Shown: positions 18,519 to 27,225 of the stretch, piece by piece | Layout of the letters: each line of letters opens with the position of its first letter | How positions within the stretch are numbered: the stretch's first letter is position 1 | Assembly (NCBI GenBank): GCA_948473115.1 | Contig: CAOKWI010000009.1 | Location: 22,200 to 86,199 of the forward strand | Source: an uncultured Lachnospiraceae bacterium | Lineage (GTDB): Bacteria; Bacillota; Clostridia; Lachnospirales; Lachnospiraceae | Length of the DNA: 64,000 nucleotides | Reading direction: 5' to 3' | The notes under the pieces: generated by a model | Seen by the model: only the letters and a program-made list of their open reading frames with translations | Told to the model about the DNA's origin: nothing | The model's database searches: none | Made by a program: the position numbers and the translations under genes

Positions 18519-19826
18519 ATGATCAAATTTTTTAAGAGATTCCCTCTGATATCATCCATAATACTGTCGGCTGTCATCGGAATAGGTCTAACGCTTATAC
18601 AGGGGATGGATTCCATTGTAAAGGAGATGACGAGATACGGTTGGCAGAACGGGCTCGAGGAACTGGTCAGGAACATTAATGTGGGAGTGTTCATAGGCGG
18701 AGCATTCACGGTACTTCCGTTTACCTTTACGGCAACAGAGATTTTCCTGCTGGTAAAGGGGTGGAAGAACCAGGGGATTCATAAGAAGGGGATCCGCTTT
18801 GACCTGGTGGGCATTGTGCTTGGGATGTTTTACTGCCTTATCTATCTGAGTATTTTTGATGATGTTGTATTTGACAGCGATTGGACCGATCAGCTGGTAA
18901 ATTCTCAGACGCATACACCGATCAATGTCCAGTCTGTGGTTACGGTGGCGGTGATTGCGCTGGCGGCTGTGACCGGGTATATGGCGGTGAATCTGATCCC
19001 CCTTAAAAAAGTGCCTCCATTGGCGCTGGTATTGGGTATGGCGGCCATGTATCTTGGCGTCATTGAGTGTGTGATCTGTGGGATACAGGTTTTTCGGGGG
19101 CGGACCTATGATTTCTATCTGCTGCTGTATCCTTTTAACTGTGCGCTGCTGACAGCCAGGACTGTGGGACATAAGATGTGGGAATGGGACAGGATGATGG
19201 AGGAGGATGAGACCCGGAGAGAACAATATTCCGAAGGGAAAGGATTCATTCAAGGGTGTAACCGTTTTCTGGTAAGCTCCCGGCGCTGGCCGCTGGCAGC
19301 ATTCCTGTTGATGTGGCCCCTGCTGGGGGTTATGACCGGAATATTGCTTTTGTTTGGCCAGAGGCCGGATGCGGTGATCAGGGCGTTTACGGAGACAAGC
19401 GACTGGAATCTGTCCCAGAGAGTCGCGCCCCAAAATGTGCTCTATGACGAGCATTATCTCTGTACCGTGGCAGCAGGAGGCCATGAAAAAATTGTGAAAC
19501 CCCAGAGGCTGGGGGTGCGGCATGGGCATCAGGTCATTGTGAACAGGCAGCTCTGTGTGGCCAACGCCTTTGAACAGATCCTGGAAGAATGCACACCCCG
19601 CTTCCACAGAGCCCTGCGCGGCTTTTATGACACCTGCGGGTTTCCGGTGGCAAGGCTGATCCATTCCCAATATGCCGCCGATCTGATCTACTTGCTGATG
19701 AAGCCTCTGGAGTGGATCTTTCTGGCAGTGTTGTATCTGGCGGAGACAAATCCGGAAAACAGGATAGCCATTCAGTATACAGGAAAGAGTCTGGAGGATT
19801 TCCGGCAGGGAACTGTGTATCATTGA
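18519..19826 (+). CDS. Multi-pass membrane protein, DUF6688-like
   Basis: 435 residues. At least seven hydrophobic segments are visible (for example ISSIILSAVIGIGLTLI, LVGIVLGMFYCLIYLSIF, VVTVAVIALAAVTGYMAV and WPLAAFLLMWPLLGVMTGILL). They are followed by a soluble C-terminal part with the conserved-looking segments CVANAFEQILEECTPRFHRALRGFYDTCGFPVARLI and YLLMKPLEWIFLAVLYL. This matches the DUF6688 pattern as I know it; function unknown. The ATG at 18519 has AAAGG about 8 bases upstream and is preferred over the track start. Transcribed from the promoter above; followed by an inverted repeat at 19855-19915. Confidence 0.65.
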   Translation: MIKFFKRFPLISSIILSAVIGIGLTLIQGMDSIVKEMTRYGWQNGLEELVRNINVGVFIGGAFTVLPFTFTATEIFLLVKGWKNQGIHKKGIRFDLVGIVLGMFYCLIYLSIFDDVVFDSDWTDQLVNSQTHTPINVQSVVTVAVIALAAVTGYMAVNLIPLKKVPPLALVLGMAAMYLGVIECVICGIQVFRGRTYDFYLLLYPFNCALLTARTVGHKMWEWDRMMEEDETRREQYSEGKGFIQGCNRFLVSSRRWPLAAFLLMWPLLGVMTGILLLFGQRPDAVIRAFTETSDWNLSQRVAPQNVLYDEHYLCTVAAGGHEKIVKPQRLGVRHGHQVIVNRQLCVANAFEQILEECTPRFHRALRGFYDTCGFPVARLIHSQYAADLIYLLMKPLEWIFLAVLYLAETNPENRIAIQYTGKSLEDFRQGTVYH

Positions 19827-19854
19827 TTCCCGCAGGCGAGCATTGCTTGCTATA

Positions 19855-19915
19855 CTGCATAACGCTGAACGTTGCCTAATGTAATCATGCGATTGAACCA
19901 GTCAGCGTTATGCAG
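19855..19915. repeat. 14-bp perfect inverted repeat with 33-bp spacer
   Basis: CTGCATAACGCTGA and TCAGCGTTATGCAG are exact reverse complements flanking 33 bp. It lies after the DUF6688-like gene and before the 18-bp repeats. It could be a terminator stem, the ends of a small element, or a regulatory dyad. Confidence 0.7.
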
Positions 19916-19954
19916 TCTGGTTTCGCGGCAAGTGAAATCTTTAGCAGTATAAAT

Positions 19955-20026
19955 AAACATTGTTTATTGGACACATGTTGCCCATTGAGCAAACATTGCC
20001 CGTTGGGCAGACATTGTCTGTTGGAC
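19955..20026. repeat. 18-bp tandem repeat array (four units)
   Basis: Four contiguous 18-bp units of the type AAACATTGCCCGTTGGGC with conserved ACATTG and TTGG. They fill the leader of the DUF2975 gene, ending 43 bp before its start codon. The regular spacing suggests a binding array or a replication-slippage product. Confidence 0.8.
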
Positions 20027-20068
20027 AATGGGGAAAACAGCCAGCCAGCAAGGAGGGATTTTGAGGAA

Positions 20069-20536
20069 ATGAAGCAAATGGAAACAGGCGTAAAGCAGGC
20101 TTGGATAAAGGGAACAAAATATCTCCTGGACTTTATGTTCTGCGGGGGGATCCTGGTGACGGTCTCCCTGCCCTGGAGCATTAAATGGGCGGGAAGCCAG
20201 CTGCCATATCTCATCCAACATTATGAGGAGTCGGTCATCATCTATTTTGTCCTTGGGATTGCGGCGGAGAAGCTGCTCTGGGAACTGCGAAAGATTTTTA
20301 GGACAGTGCTGGCGGGCAATTGCTTTGTCCGGGAGAATGTGACCAGCCTGCAGAAAATGGCAAATTGGAGTTTCTTTATCGCACTGATGTCAGTGGTCAG
20401 AAGTATTGTGTATATGACAATTGCCATGTGTGTGATCGTCTTTGTGTTCATGGTGGCCGGACTGTTCAGCAAGGTCTTAAGCTTTGTGTTTGACCAGGCG
20501 GTGGCGTACAAGGAAGAAACGGATTGGACAATATAG
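20069..20536 (+). CDS. DUF2975 membrane protein
   Basis: 155 residues with four hydrophobic segments (YLLDFMFCGGILVTVSLPW, VIIYFVLGIAAEKLLW, WSFFIALMSVVRSIVYM and AMCVIVFVFMVAGLF). The loop RTVLAGNCFVRENVTSLQKMANWSF, with the GNCFVxEN motif, is diagnostic of DUF2975. The start at 20069 has AAGGAGGGA ten bases upstream; the track start lies in the repeat array. As is typical, it is followed by a YozG-like Cro/CI helix-turn-helix gene. The pair is widespread in Firmicutes; function not known, possibly membrane stress or bacteriocin related. Confidence 0.85.
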   Translation: MKQMETGVKQAWIKGTKYLLDFMFCGGILVTVSLPWSIKWAGSQLPYLIQHYEESVIIYFVLGIAAEKLLWELRKIFRTVLAGNCFVRENVTSLQKMANWSFFIALMSVVRSIVYMTIAMCVIVFVFMVAGLFSKVLSFVFDQAVAYKEETDWTI

Positions 20537-20592
20537 GGGGGACTTAAAATGTTGACTGATATGTGTGCCAAGGCATATAAAGGGGTATTGTT

Positions 20593-20835
20593 ATGGGAAT
20601 CATTGTGAATCTGGATGTGATGATGGCGAAGCGCAAGAAAGGGCTGACAGAACTTGCGAATGAGGTGGATCTTACCCTTGCCAATCTCTCCATCCTGAAA
20701 AATAATAAGGCAAAAGCAATCCGTTTTACCACACTGGAGGCCGTATGTAAGGCTCTGAACTGTCAGCCCGGAGATATTCTGGAGTATGTGGAGGACGAGG
20801 AAGAACCAGAAGGGCAAGGAGAAGGTGGGGAATGA
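20593..20835 (+). CDS. YozG-like Cro/CI-type DNA-binding protein
   Basis: 80 residues. A compact helix-turn-helix: VNLDVMMAKRKKGLTELANEVDLTLANLSILKNNKAKAIRFTTLEAVCKALNCQPGDILEY, which is the standard pattern of YozG-type partners of DUF2975 proteins. The C-terminus is acidic (EEPEGQGEGGE). AAAGGGG precedes the ATG at good spacing. It ends 4 bp before the start of the next gene, so DUF2975, the regulator and the lipoprotein are likely one operon under autogenous control. Confidence 0.87.
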   Translation: MGIIVNLDVMMAKRKKGLTELANEVDLTLANLSILKNNKAKAIRFTTLEAVCKALNCQPGDILEYVEDEEEPEGQGEGGE

Positions 20836-20839
20836 CAGT

Positions 20840-21184
20840 ATGGGAAAGCGTTTCAGATGGATCATGGTTCTATGCTGTCTGGCGTTGCTGTCTGCCTGCG
20901 GGGAACAACAGGAATTGGCGGATATGAAATCTCTCATTATCGATGATAAAAGGGCAATGATATGGGAAGAAAGGGTATATATTCCGTTTTGTGTGGTATC
21001 CAAAAGTGACTGTGGCGCATTGATCGGCTATGTGGATGGAGATACAGATGACAGGATCAGTGAATTTAAGGGGTTTCTGCCGGAAGAATGGGTGGTAGGC
21101 TGGATGCCCATGGATGGCGGTGCAATACTGATGAAAGAGGAAAATGTGGTTGACATTCCGGACGGGTTGGTTCAGGAATATTAG
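20840..21184 (+). CDS. Small lipoprotein
   Basis: 114 residues. MGKRFRWIMVLCCLALLSAC is a lipoprotein signal peptide with lipobox LSAC, cleavage before the cysteine at residue 20. The mature part is short and acidic with no family I recognise (GALIGYVDGDTDDRISEFKGF). GGTGGGG lies nine bases before the ATG. It is expected to be anchored on the outer face of the membrane and is co-transcribed with the DUF2975/YozG pair. Confidence 0.65.
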   Translation: MGKRFRWIMVLCCLALLSACGEQQELADMKSLIIDDKRAMIWEERVYIPFCVVSKSDCGALIGYVDGDTDDRISEFKGFLPEEWVVGWMPMDGGAILMKEENVVDIPDGLVQEY

Positions 21185-21265
21185 TGCGAAGAGAATTTGG
21201 GATTCCGTAAAGCAGAGTCACGGAAAATAGTGTGAATACAAAAAGAAAAGAAGAGGAGAATGACG

Positions 21266-23206
21266 ATGAGTGATGTAAACAATAATCAGGGAACCTGGGC
21301 GGAACCGTCACAACCTTCCGCAGGCAATGGATATTCAGGTGCGCAGCAATCCTCGGCAGATATGACGGATAACACGGCTGGTACCCCGGCATCTGGAACT
21401 GGTACCCTGGCATCAGGCACTGGTACCCTGGCATCAGGCACTGGTACCCCGGCATCTGGCGCTGGTACCCTGGCATCGGCCACTGATACTTCGGCTCCAG
21501 CAGCCGGAGTATTTACCGGGCAGCCGGCTTCCGCTTTTGTGAACGGCACGGCTGCGCCCCAGCCCACACCGCCTGCTTTCGGGGCGGCGCCGGCGCCTTA
21601 CCCGGTGGTGCAGAACAGGCCCCGTCACGTGGATACGGAGGAGACAAAGCGTCTAAAAGAGAACTATCACTTTTTTGGAATGGCTTCCTTTCTCTATGCA
21701 GTGTTTTATGCCTTTTGCATGTTCCACAACGGATCGGGGGTGACGTACCCTTTTTTCGTGGCAGGCAGTCTCTTACTTTTGTGCTTATCTTTAGCAAAGT
21801 TAGGGATTACCTTAAAAAGCGGAAGCGTTTTTTATATGGTGAGCATGATGCTGCTTGGCATTTCCACCTTTCTCACTGACGATGGGCGTATTATCGCCTA
21901 TAACAAGCTGGGGATATTCCTGCTGATTATGAGCCTCCTGCTAAAGCAGTTTTTTGACACCTCCCAATGGAAGCTTGGGAAATATCTGGGAAGTATCATA
22001 CAGGCTGTTTTCATGAGTATCGGTGAACTGCCGCGGCCTGTGCAGGACGGAGCCGCTTATCAGAAGAACAGGAGCGGAAAAAGAAGCAGGACTACGGGGT
22101 ATATTTTAATCGGCCTTGCCATCTCCGTCCCGCTGCTGCTGGTGGTACTGGCCCTGCTTGCCAGCGCGGATGCGTATTTCCTGGAGATGGTGAAGAAGGT
22201 ATTCGGAAGCATCAATCTCCCTAACATGATGAACATTGCATTCCGGATCGCGTTTATGTTCTTTTTTTCCTATATGCTGACCTCATATCTCTGCAAGAGG
22301 CAGATCAAAGAGGAGGTGAAGGATCACCGCACCGGCGAACCGGTGATTGCAATTACCGTGACGGCCATGCTGACTTTTGTGTATCTGATCTTCTCTGTGG
22401 TGCAGATCGCGGGGCTGTTTCTGGGACAGTTAAAGCTGCCTGAGGGGTACACTTACGCAAAATATGCGAGACAGGGCTTTGCCCAGCTTCTGGTGGTGAG
22501 CATTCTGAACCTGATCATTGTGCTGGTATGTGTGAGCTTTTTCCGTAGAAGCAAAGTCTTAAGGGTGATTCTGACAATGATGTCACTTTGCACCTTTGTC
22601 ATGATAGCATCCAGTGCCATGAGAATGTTCATTTACATCCGCTTTTATTATCTGACCTTCCTGAGAATCCTGGTGCTGTGGGCCCTTGCGCTGTTGACGG
22701 TGCTTTTCCTGGGGATCCTGATCAGCATCTATGCGGAAAGGTTTCCGCTGTTCCGCTACAGTATGGCGGTGGTGACGGTGCTTTATCTGGGGCTTTCCTT
22801 TGCCCATCCCGACTATATCATTGCCCGGGTGAACATTGCGAACACGAATGAGGAAAGCAGGCAGTGGTGGGTGGATGAAAGCGTGGCGCCTTACCATGAC
22901 TTCACATATCTCAGCAGACTCAGCGCAGATGCGGCGCCGGCGCTGGTCCCCTATATGGAGGGTCTTGGATATGATTTCGCGGCGTTTGACAGTGAAAGCG
23001 CGCTGGCCTATGCGAAGGAGCAGCGTAAGGACAGCGAACCGCGTTATCTGCGCAGGCATGAGATCGGGGATTTCGGATACTGGTGGATGGAGAACCTGCA
23101 GGACCGCACGGAAAACTTTGGGATCAGGACCTTTAACCTGTCCCGGTATCATGCGATGCGGCTGATGGAGACAGGAACCGGAGGACTGTCTACGAATACA
23201 AAATGA
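21266..23206 (+). CDS. DUF4173 polytopic membrane protein with repetitive N-terminus
   Basis: 646 residues. Residues 1-130 are low-complexity, Ala/Thr/Gly/Pro-rich and include a heptapeptide repeat of the type ASGTGTL. From about 135 onward there are some ten or more hydrophobic helices. The segment YAKYARQGFAQLLVVSILNLIIV, followed by SSAMRMFIYIRFYYLTFLRILVLW, is typical of DUF4173. The C-terminal soluble tail has YHDFTYLSRLSADAAPAL and the conserved-looking ending FNLSRYHAMRLM. The second ATG (21266) is preferred because GAGGAG would abut the first. Function unknown; similar proteins sit near the DUF2975/YozG type of gene. Confidence 0.8.
   Translation: MSDVNNNQGTWAEPSQPSAGNGYSGAQQSSADMTDNTAGTPASGTGTLASGTGTLASGTGTPASGAGTLASATDTSAPAAGVFTGQPASAFVNGTAAPQPTPPAFGAAPAPYPVVQNRPRHVDTEETKRLKENYHFFGMASFLYAVFYAFCMFHNGSGVTYPFFVAGSLLLLCLSLAKLGITLKSGSVFYMVSMMLLGISTFLTDDGRIIAYNKLGIFLLIMSLLLKQFFDTSQWKLGKYLGSIIQAVFMSIGELPRPVQDGAAYQKNRSGKRSRTTGYILIGLAISVPLLLVVLALLASADAYFLEMVKKVFGSINLPNMMNIAFRIAFMFFFSYMLTSYLCKRQIKEEVKDHRTGEPVIAITVTAMLTFVYLIFSVVQIAGLFLGQLKLPEGYTYAKYARQGFAQLLVVSILNLIIVLVCVSFFRRSKVLRVILTMMSLCTFVMIASSAMRMFIYIRFYYLTFLRILVLWALALLTVLFLGILISIYAERFPLFRYSMAVVTVLYLGLSFAHPDYIIARVNIANTNEESRQWWVDESVAPYHDFTYLSRLSADAAPALVPYMEGLGYDFAAFDSESALAYAKEQRKDSEPRYLRRHEIGDFGYWWMENLQDRTENFGIRTFNLSRYHAMRLMETGTGGLSTNTK
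21380..21505. repeat. 21-bp in-frame tandem repeat in the DUF4173 gene
   Basis: Five clear units of GGTACCCTGGCATCAGGCAC-type sequence at exact 21-bp spacing plus a degenerate sixth. They encode a Gly-Thr-x-Ala-Ser-Gly-x heptapeptide series in the cytosolic or extracellular N-terminal tail. Confidence 0.9.
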
Positions 23207-23300
23207 GACTCACTGTTACTGGAGTACTTGTGATGATGGTCAATGGACTGAGAAATGTATCTAATATTTGGCTTTAGTTTTGGATGGGAGGTGTGAGATT

Positions 23301-23705
23301 ATGAATTTCACTGTCTACGTAGGAATTGGAATTTTGCTTGTTTTAACGATAATCGGATTCCTTATTTTGCTAAGACACAATTCCTTTAAATCTGAAAATA
23401 GTAAAGGAATATATATTGTGACAGGGGCGCTGCAAGCGGTTCATATCATATTGTATTTGACAGGATTATTGGAGAAAATCGCTCAAATTAATGTGTATAT
23501 TGCATTTGGAATTTGTGCTGTTGTTTCCATTGCATGTATTTTGATGTCTGGTTGGATGTTGCTGTCTTTTTCAAAGTATAAGCATGGAATAAAGTATCTG
23601 CTTATGTTTATTGCTATACTTCAAGTGATTAGTACGATTATTATATTTTTGTTGCCCGAAGCAGGTATTTCACCATTAATCCAATTTTCATTAAATATAT
23701 CATAA
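23301..23705 (+). CDS. Small four-helix membrane protein
   Basis: 134 residues with four hydrophobic segments (VYVGIGILLVLTIIGFLILL, GIYIVTGALQAVHIILYLTG, VYIAFGICAVVSIACILMSGWMLL and YLLMFIAILQVISTIIIFLL). GGGAGGTG lies about seven bases before the ATG at 23301; the track start 33 bases earlier is not needed. No family recognised. More AT-rich than its neighbours, so it may be a recent arrival. Confidence 0.6.
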   Translation: MNFTVYVGIGILLVLTIIGFLILLRHNSFKSENSKGIYIVTGALQAVHIILYLTGLLEKIAQINVYIAFGICAVVSIACILMSGWMLLSFSKYKHGIKYLLMFIAILQVISTIIIFLLPEAGISPLIQFSLNIS

Positions 23706-23741
23706 GTACTTATTGAACAAACAGGTGGAATTTATTTTGCG

Positions 23742-25112
23742 TCATCTGCACAAGTTATTTTCGGACAGTTCTCCGGGCAGTCTCTTGGAAACCACAAGCC
23801 AGCTGACCGCCAGTATCACATCTGCGCCCAGCCAGGCGGCAATCTCGGCGTAGAAGATGCCTGTCTCTCCCACAGCCAGGGGCAGCAGGAGCGCAGTGCC
23901 CGTCCGCATGATAAATTCCGCAATGCCGGATGCCATGGGGAGCAGAGTGTTGCCAAGTCCCTGAATGCAGGAGCGGATCACATGAAGGATATAGAGAACG
24001 GGAAGGCAGACACTCATGACGGCAAGATAGAAATAGGCGATCTGCAGGGTCTGTGCAGTCTCCTCCGGCGTACCGGAGATAAACCAGCCTAAAATAGTCC
24101 TGCCGAACAGCAGCATGACTGCGGCGATCACAAGCGATGTTGCAATGGCGATCACAAGGGCAGAGCGTGTCCCCTGACGGATGCGCCTGCTCTTTCCTGC
24201 GCCCAGATTCTGTCCTACATAAGTAATCATGGCGTAGCCGTAGGAAGTGGCGGCAATCTCTAAGATACCGTAAAGCTTGTTGGTGGCGGTAAAGCCTGCG
24301 ATGAAAAGCACGCCGAAGCCGTTTACCACGAACTGCACGATCATACCGCCTATTGCAATGATACAGTTTTGGAATGCCATGGGAAAGCCCAAAGCCATCA
24401 GCCTTCCGCCCAGCTTTGCCTCCATTCGGAAATCGGAAGCCGACATTTGGAGGATCTCAATCCTGCGGATGTGAGTAAGACAGAACAATCCCGACACAAG
24501 CTGGGCGATCAGTGTTGCAGCCGCAGCACCGGCGATCCCCCAGTGAAGGACCAGCACGAACAGCAGATCCAGAGCGATATTGGTAAAGGAAGCCACCACC
24601 ATGGCCCGCAGGGGAGTCTGGCCGTCGCCCAGGGAGCGGAGAACGCTGGCAAAAAAATTGTATGCCATGACGATGGGCAGTCCCAGAAACATGATCCGCA
24701 GATACAGCAGTGCGTTGCCCATGATGTCGTCGGGAGTCTGCAGCAGTGTCAGCACAGGACGGGCGGTCAGTTGTCCTGCCATGACCAGCACCAGGGAGGA
24801 GACCAGGGCGAGAATGCAGGAATTGCCAATGACCTTTCGCAGGCTGTCATGTTTCCCGGCGCCGAATTCCTGCGCCATCCGGATGGCAAAGCCCTGTGCA
24901 AAGCCCTGTACGATGCCCAGCATCATCCAGTTCATCCAATCCGAAGCGCCCAGTGCCGCGAGTGCGCCCACCCCCAGATATTTCCCCACCACCATGGTGT
25001 CTACCACCGTATACAACTGCTGAAAGACGTTGCCTGCCATCAGGGGCAGCGCAAAGGTCAGGATCAGTTTTCCGGGATTTCCCTCTGTCATGGTCTTAAT
25101 ACGTTTGTTCAT
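23742..25112 (-). CDS. MATE-family efflux transporter
   Basis: 456 residues with about twelve hydrophobic helices. The N-terminal GNPGKLILTFALPLMAGNVFQQLYTVVDTMVVGKYLGVGALAALG is the MATE signature, and the second half repeats the fold (GFPMAFQNCIIAIGGMIVQFVVNGFG). It exports cationic compounds or metabolites by Na+ or H+ antiport; substrate unknown. The ATG at 25112 has GGAGAG upstream; the track start eight codons earlier has none. It is divergent from the hybrid kinase gene. Confidence 0.92.
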   Translation of the reverse strand: MNKRIKTMTEGNPGKLILTFALPLMAGNVFQQLYTVVDTMVVGKYLGVGALAALGASDWMNWMMLGIVQGFAQGFAIRMAQEFGAGKHDSLRKVIGNSCILALVSSLVLVMAGQLTARPVLTLLQTPDDIMGNALLYLRIMFLGLPIVMAYNFFASVLRSLGDGQTPLRAMVVASFTNIALDLLFVLVLHWGIAGAAAATLIAQLVSGLFCLTHIRRIEILQMSASDFRMEAKLGGRLMALGFPMAFQNCIIAIGGMIVQFVVNGFGVLFIAGFTATNKLYGILEIAATSYGYAMITYVGQNLGAGKSRRIRQGTRSALVIAIATSLVIAAVMLLFGRTILGWFISGTPEETAQTLQIAYFYLAVMSVCLPVLYILHVIRSCIQGLGNTLLPMASGIAEFIMRTGTALLLPLAVGETGIFYAEIAAWLGADVILAVSWLVVSKRLPGELSENNLCR

Positions 25113-25285
25113 GTGTCTCTCCGATATTCTTATCATACATTATTAGTAAATATATCATTATCAGTGTACCTATTATAGCATAAAAACCCCTGCTGCAATT
25201 TTTTTGTTTGAATAAATCAAAACCAGTGTCAAAATTATATTTTGTATGTTATGATTATTTATATTTCCTGTTGGACGGGGAATGG

Positions 25286-25294
25286 TGTTATAAT
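25286..25294 (+). promoter_or_regulatory. Extended -10 promoter of the hybrid kinase gene
   Basis: TGTTATAAT is an exact extended -10 element (TG-n-TATAAT) 49 bp before the kinase start. No good -35 at 17 bp is needed for this promoter class. The divergent region 25137-25342 is otherwise AT-rich without clear operators. Confidence 0.5.
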
Positions 25295-25342
25295 AGCTGC
25301 AGGAAAAAGTAAGCGGCGGCATGACCGGCGCGGAGGAATAAA

Positions 25343-27223
25343 ATGAGATCTTTTGAAGAATTGGAGCAGTTTTTCGGAAAATGTGAACAGGCGTATTTTG
25401 TAACCACACTGCCTTTTTCGGAGGACGCTGTTCTGGTGTATGGAAATAGCGCTGCCGCTGCCCTGACGGGTATCAATATGAAGGAAATAGCGGGACACAG
25501 GGTAAAGGATCTGGGCGGGCATTGGAAGGATAAAAGGCATATGTACAGTTCCGTCTTTGACGGCGATCTCTGTCTTACCGTGATCGTAGACATGGCGGAG
25601 GCAGAGATAAGGGCGGAGGAAACTCATGAGGAATACCGCAGGAATATGGAGAAAGCGCTTGAGGCAGCCAATGAGGCCAACCAGGCGAAGACCAAGTTCC
25701 TGTCGGAAATGTCCCATGACATCCGCACGCCCATGAACGCCATTGTGGGCATGACGGATATCGCCCTGAAATATGTGGAGGACAGCAGGCGGACGGAGGA
25801 CTGCCTAAAGAAGATCAAGATCGCCTCCGGCCATCTGATGGGACTGATCAATGAGGTGCTGGACATGTCCAGGATTGAAAGCGGTAAGCTCACTCTAAAC
25901 CTGGATGATTTTCGGCTGACAGACCTGATTCACTCTATCATGATCGTTATGAAGCCCCAGGCCGAGAAAAAGAAGATCCTTTTTCAGCTGGAACTGGGTG
26001 AAATCCTGTACGAAAACCTGCAGGGCGATGCCATGCGCATTCAGCAGATCTATATCAATCTTTTGTCCAATGCGGTCAAGTATACGCAGGAGGGCGGAAA
26101 TGTGCGCATGAAGCTGCACCAGGAGCAGGGAGAAAACGGAATGGTACGCCTCATGGCCGAAGTGGAGGACAACGGTATCGGCATGACGCCGGAGTTTGTG
26201 GAGCGCATTTTTGATCCGTTTGAGCGGGAGAGGAACACCACCTTCAGCAAGATTGAGGGAACCGGCCTGGGAATGAGCATTACCAAAAAGCTTGTGGAAA
26301 TGATGCAGGGTGAAATCCGTGTGGAGAGCAGTAAGGGGAAAGGCAGCAAGTTCAGTGTGTGCCTGCAGGTGGAGCTTTCGGATAAGGGCGCTGCCTTTGA
26401 AAAAAATGCCCTGGCCGGGCGGCGCGTGCTGGTATTGCAGGGAGTGGAGGAAGAATTGAAGCGGCTCCCCGGAATGCTGAGACACCTTGGTATGGAAGTG
26501 GACGAGGCTTCCCGCGGTATGGAGGCGGTGGATCTGATCAATGATGCCGACATTGAGGGAGCGGACTATTTTGCCATGCTTACCGGCGGCAGGCTTGCCG
26601 ACATGGAGATTTCCCTTTTTCTGCCGGAGGTCCGTGCGAGAAAGGGGAAAGATTTTCCCATACTGCTTTTGTCGGAGAACGACTGGTCGGAAGAGGAGTA
26701 TTTGCTGAAGCAGGCCGGAGTGACCTCCTTTGTCCCGCTGCCTTTGTCCGAAGGCCGTCTGTCCCAGGTACTGTACGCCTGCACCGAGGAAGGCAGGAGC
26801 AGTCAGGCCCGGGCGGAAAGCAGGCTCGAGAGGAGTTACCAGAGCAGCCGTATTCTTCTGGTGGAGGACAATGAACTGAACATGGAGATCGCACTGGAAA
26901 TCCTGGGAAGCACAGGAGTGCAGATCGATACGGCATACAATGGCAGGGAAGCGGTGGAGGCTTTCCGCGGGAAACCGGAATTTTACTATAAGCTGATTTT
27001 TATGGATATTCAGATGCCTGTCATGGATGGACTGGAGGCTACAAGGCAGATCCGCGCCATGGAGAGGGCCGATGCGTCTGCGGTGACCATCGTTTCCATG
27101 ACCGCGAATGCTTTCGCGGAGGACAGACAGCGGTCTATTGAGGCGGGAATGAATGCCCATATTACAAAACCTCTTGACGTGGAGCAGCTGCTGGAGTGCC
27201 TTGATCGGTGGTGTGGGAGGTAA
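25343..27223 (+). CDS. Soluble hybrid histidine kinase with two receiver domains
   Basis: 626 residues, no transmembrane segment. Residues 1-90 are PAS-like. The dimerisation/phosphoacceptor domain has SHDIRTPMNAIVGMTD (His about 125), and the ATPase part has NLLSNAVKYT (N box), DNGIGM (G1) and GTGLGMSI (G2). Residues about 360-480 look like a receiver domain that has lost its acidic pocket and phosphoacceptor motif. The final domain is a proper receiver: LLVEDNELNMEIA, acceptor Asp in MDIQMPVMDG (about 555), then TANAF and K in ITKPLD. It signals by intramolecular phosphorelay from a cytosolic input. It ends 2 bp before the HD-like gene, so that protein is the likely output partner. Confidence 0.9.
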   Translation: MRSFEELEQFFGKCEQAYFVTTLPFSEDAVLVYGNSAAAALTGINMKEIAGHRVKDLGGHWKDKRHMYSSVFDGDLCLTVIVDMAEAEIRAEETHEEYRRNMEKALEAANEANQAKTKFLSEMSHDIRTPMNAIVGMTDIALKYVEDSRRTEDCLKKIKIASGHLMGLINEVLDMSRIESGKLTLNLDDFRLTDLIHSIMIVMKPQAEKKKILFQLELGEILYENLQGDAMRIQQIYINLLSNAVKYTQEGGNVRMKLHQEQGENGMVRLMAEVEDNGIGMTPEFVERIFDPFERERNTTFSKIEGTGLGMSITKKLVEMMQGEIRVESSKGKGSKFSVCLQVELSDKGAAFEKNALAGRRVLVLQGVEEELKRLPGMLRHLGMEVDEASRGMEAVDLINDADIEGADYFAMLTGGRLADMEISLFLPEVRARKGKDFPILLLSENDWSEEEYLLKQAGVTSFVPLPLSEGRLSQVLYACTEEGRSSQARAESRLERSYQSSRILLVEDNELNMEIALEILGSTGVQIDTAYNGREAVEAFRGKPEFYYKLIFMDIQMPVMDGLEATRQIRAMERADASAVTIVSMTANAFAEDRQRSIEAGMNAHITKPLDVEQLLECLDRWCGR

Positions 27224-27225
27224 GC

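Noticed and set aside
18588-19823. 411-codon minus-strand ORF
   Set aside because: Shadow of the multi-pass membrane protein gene, without a ribosome binding site.
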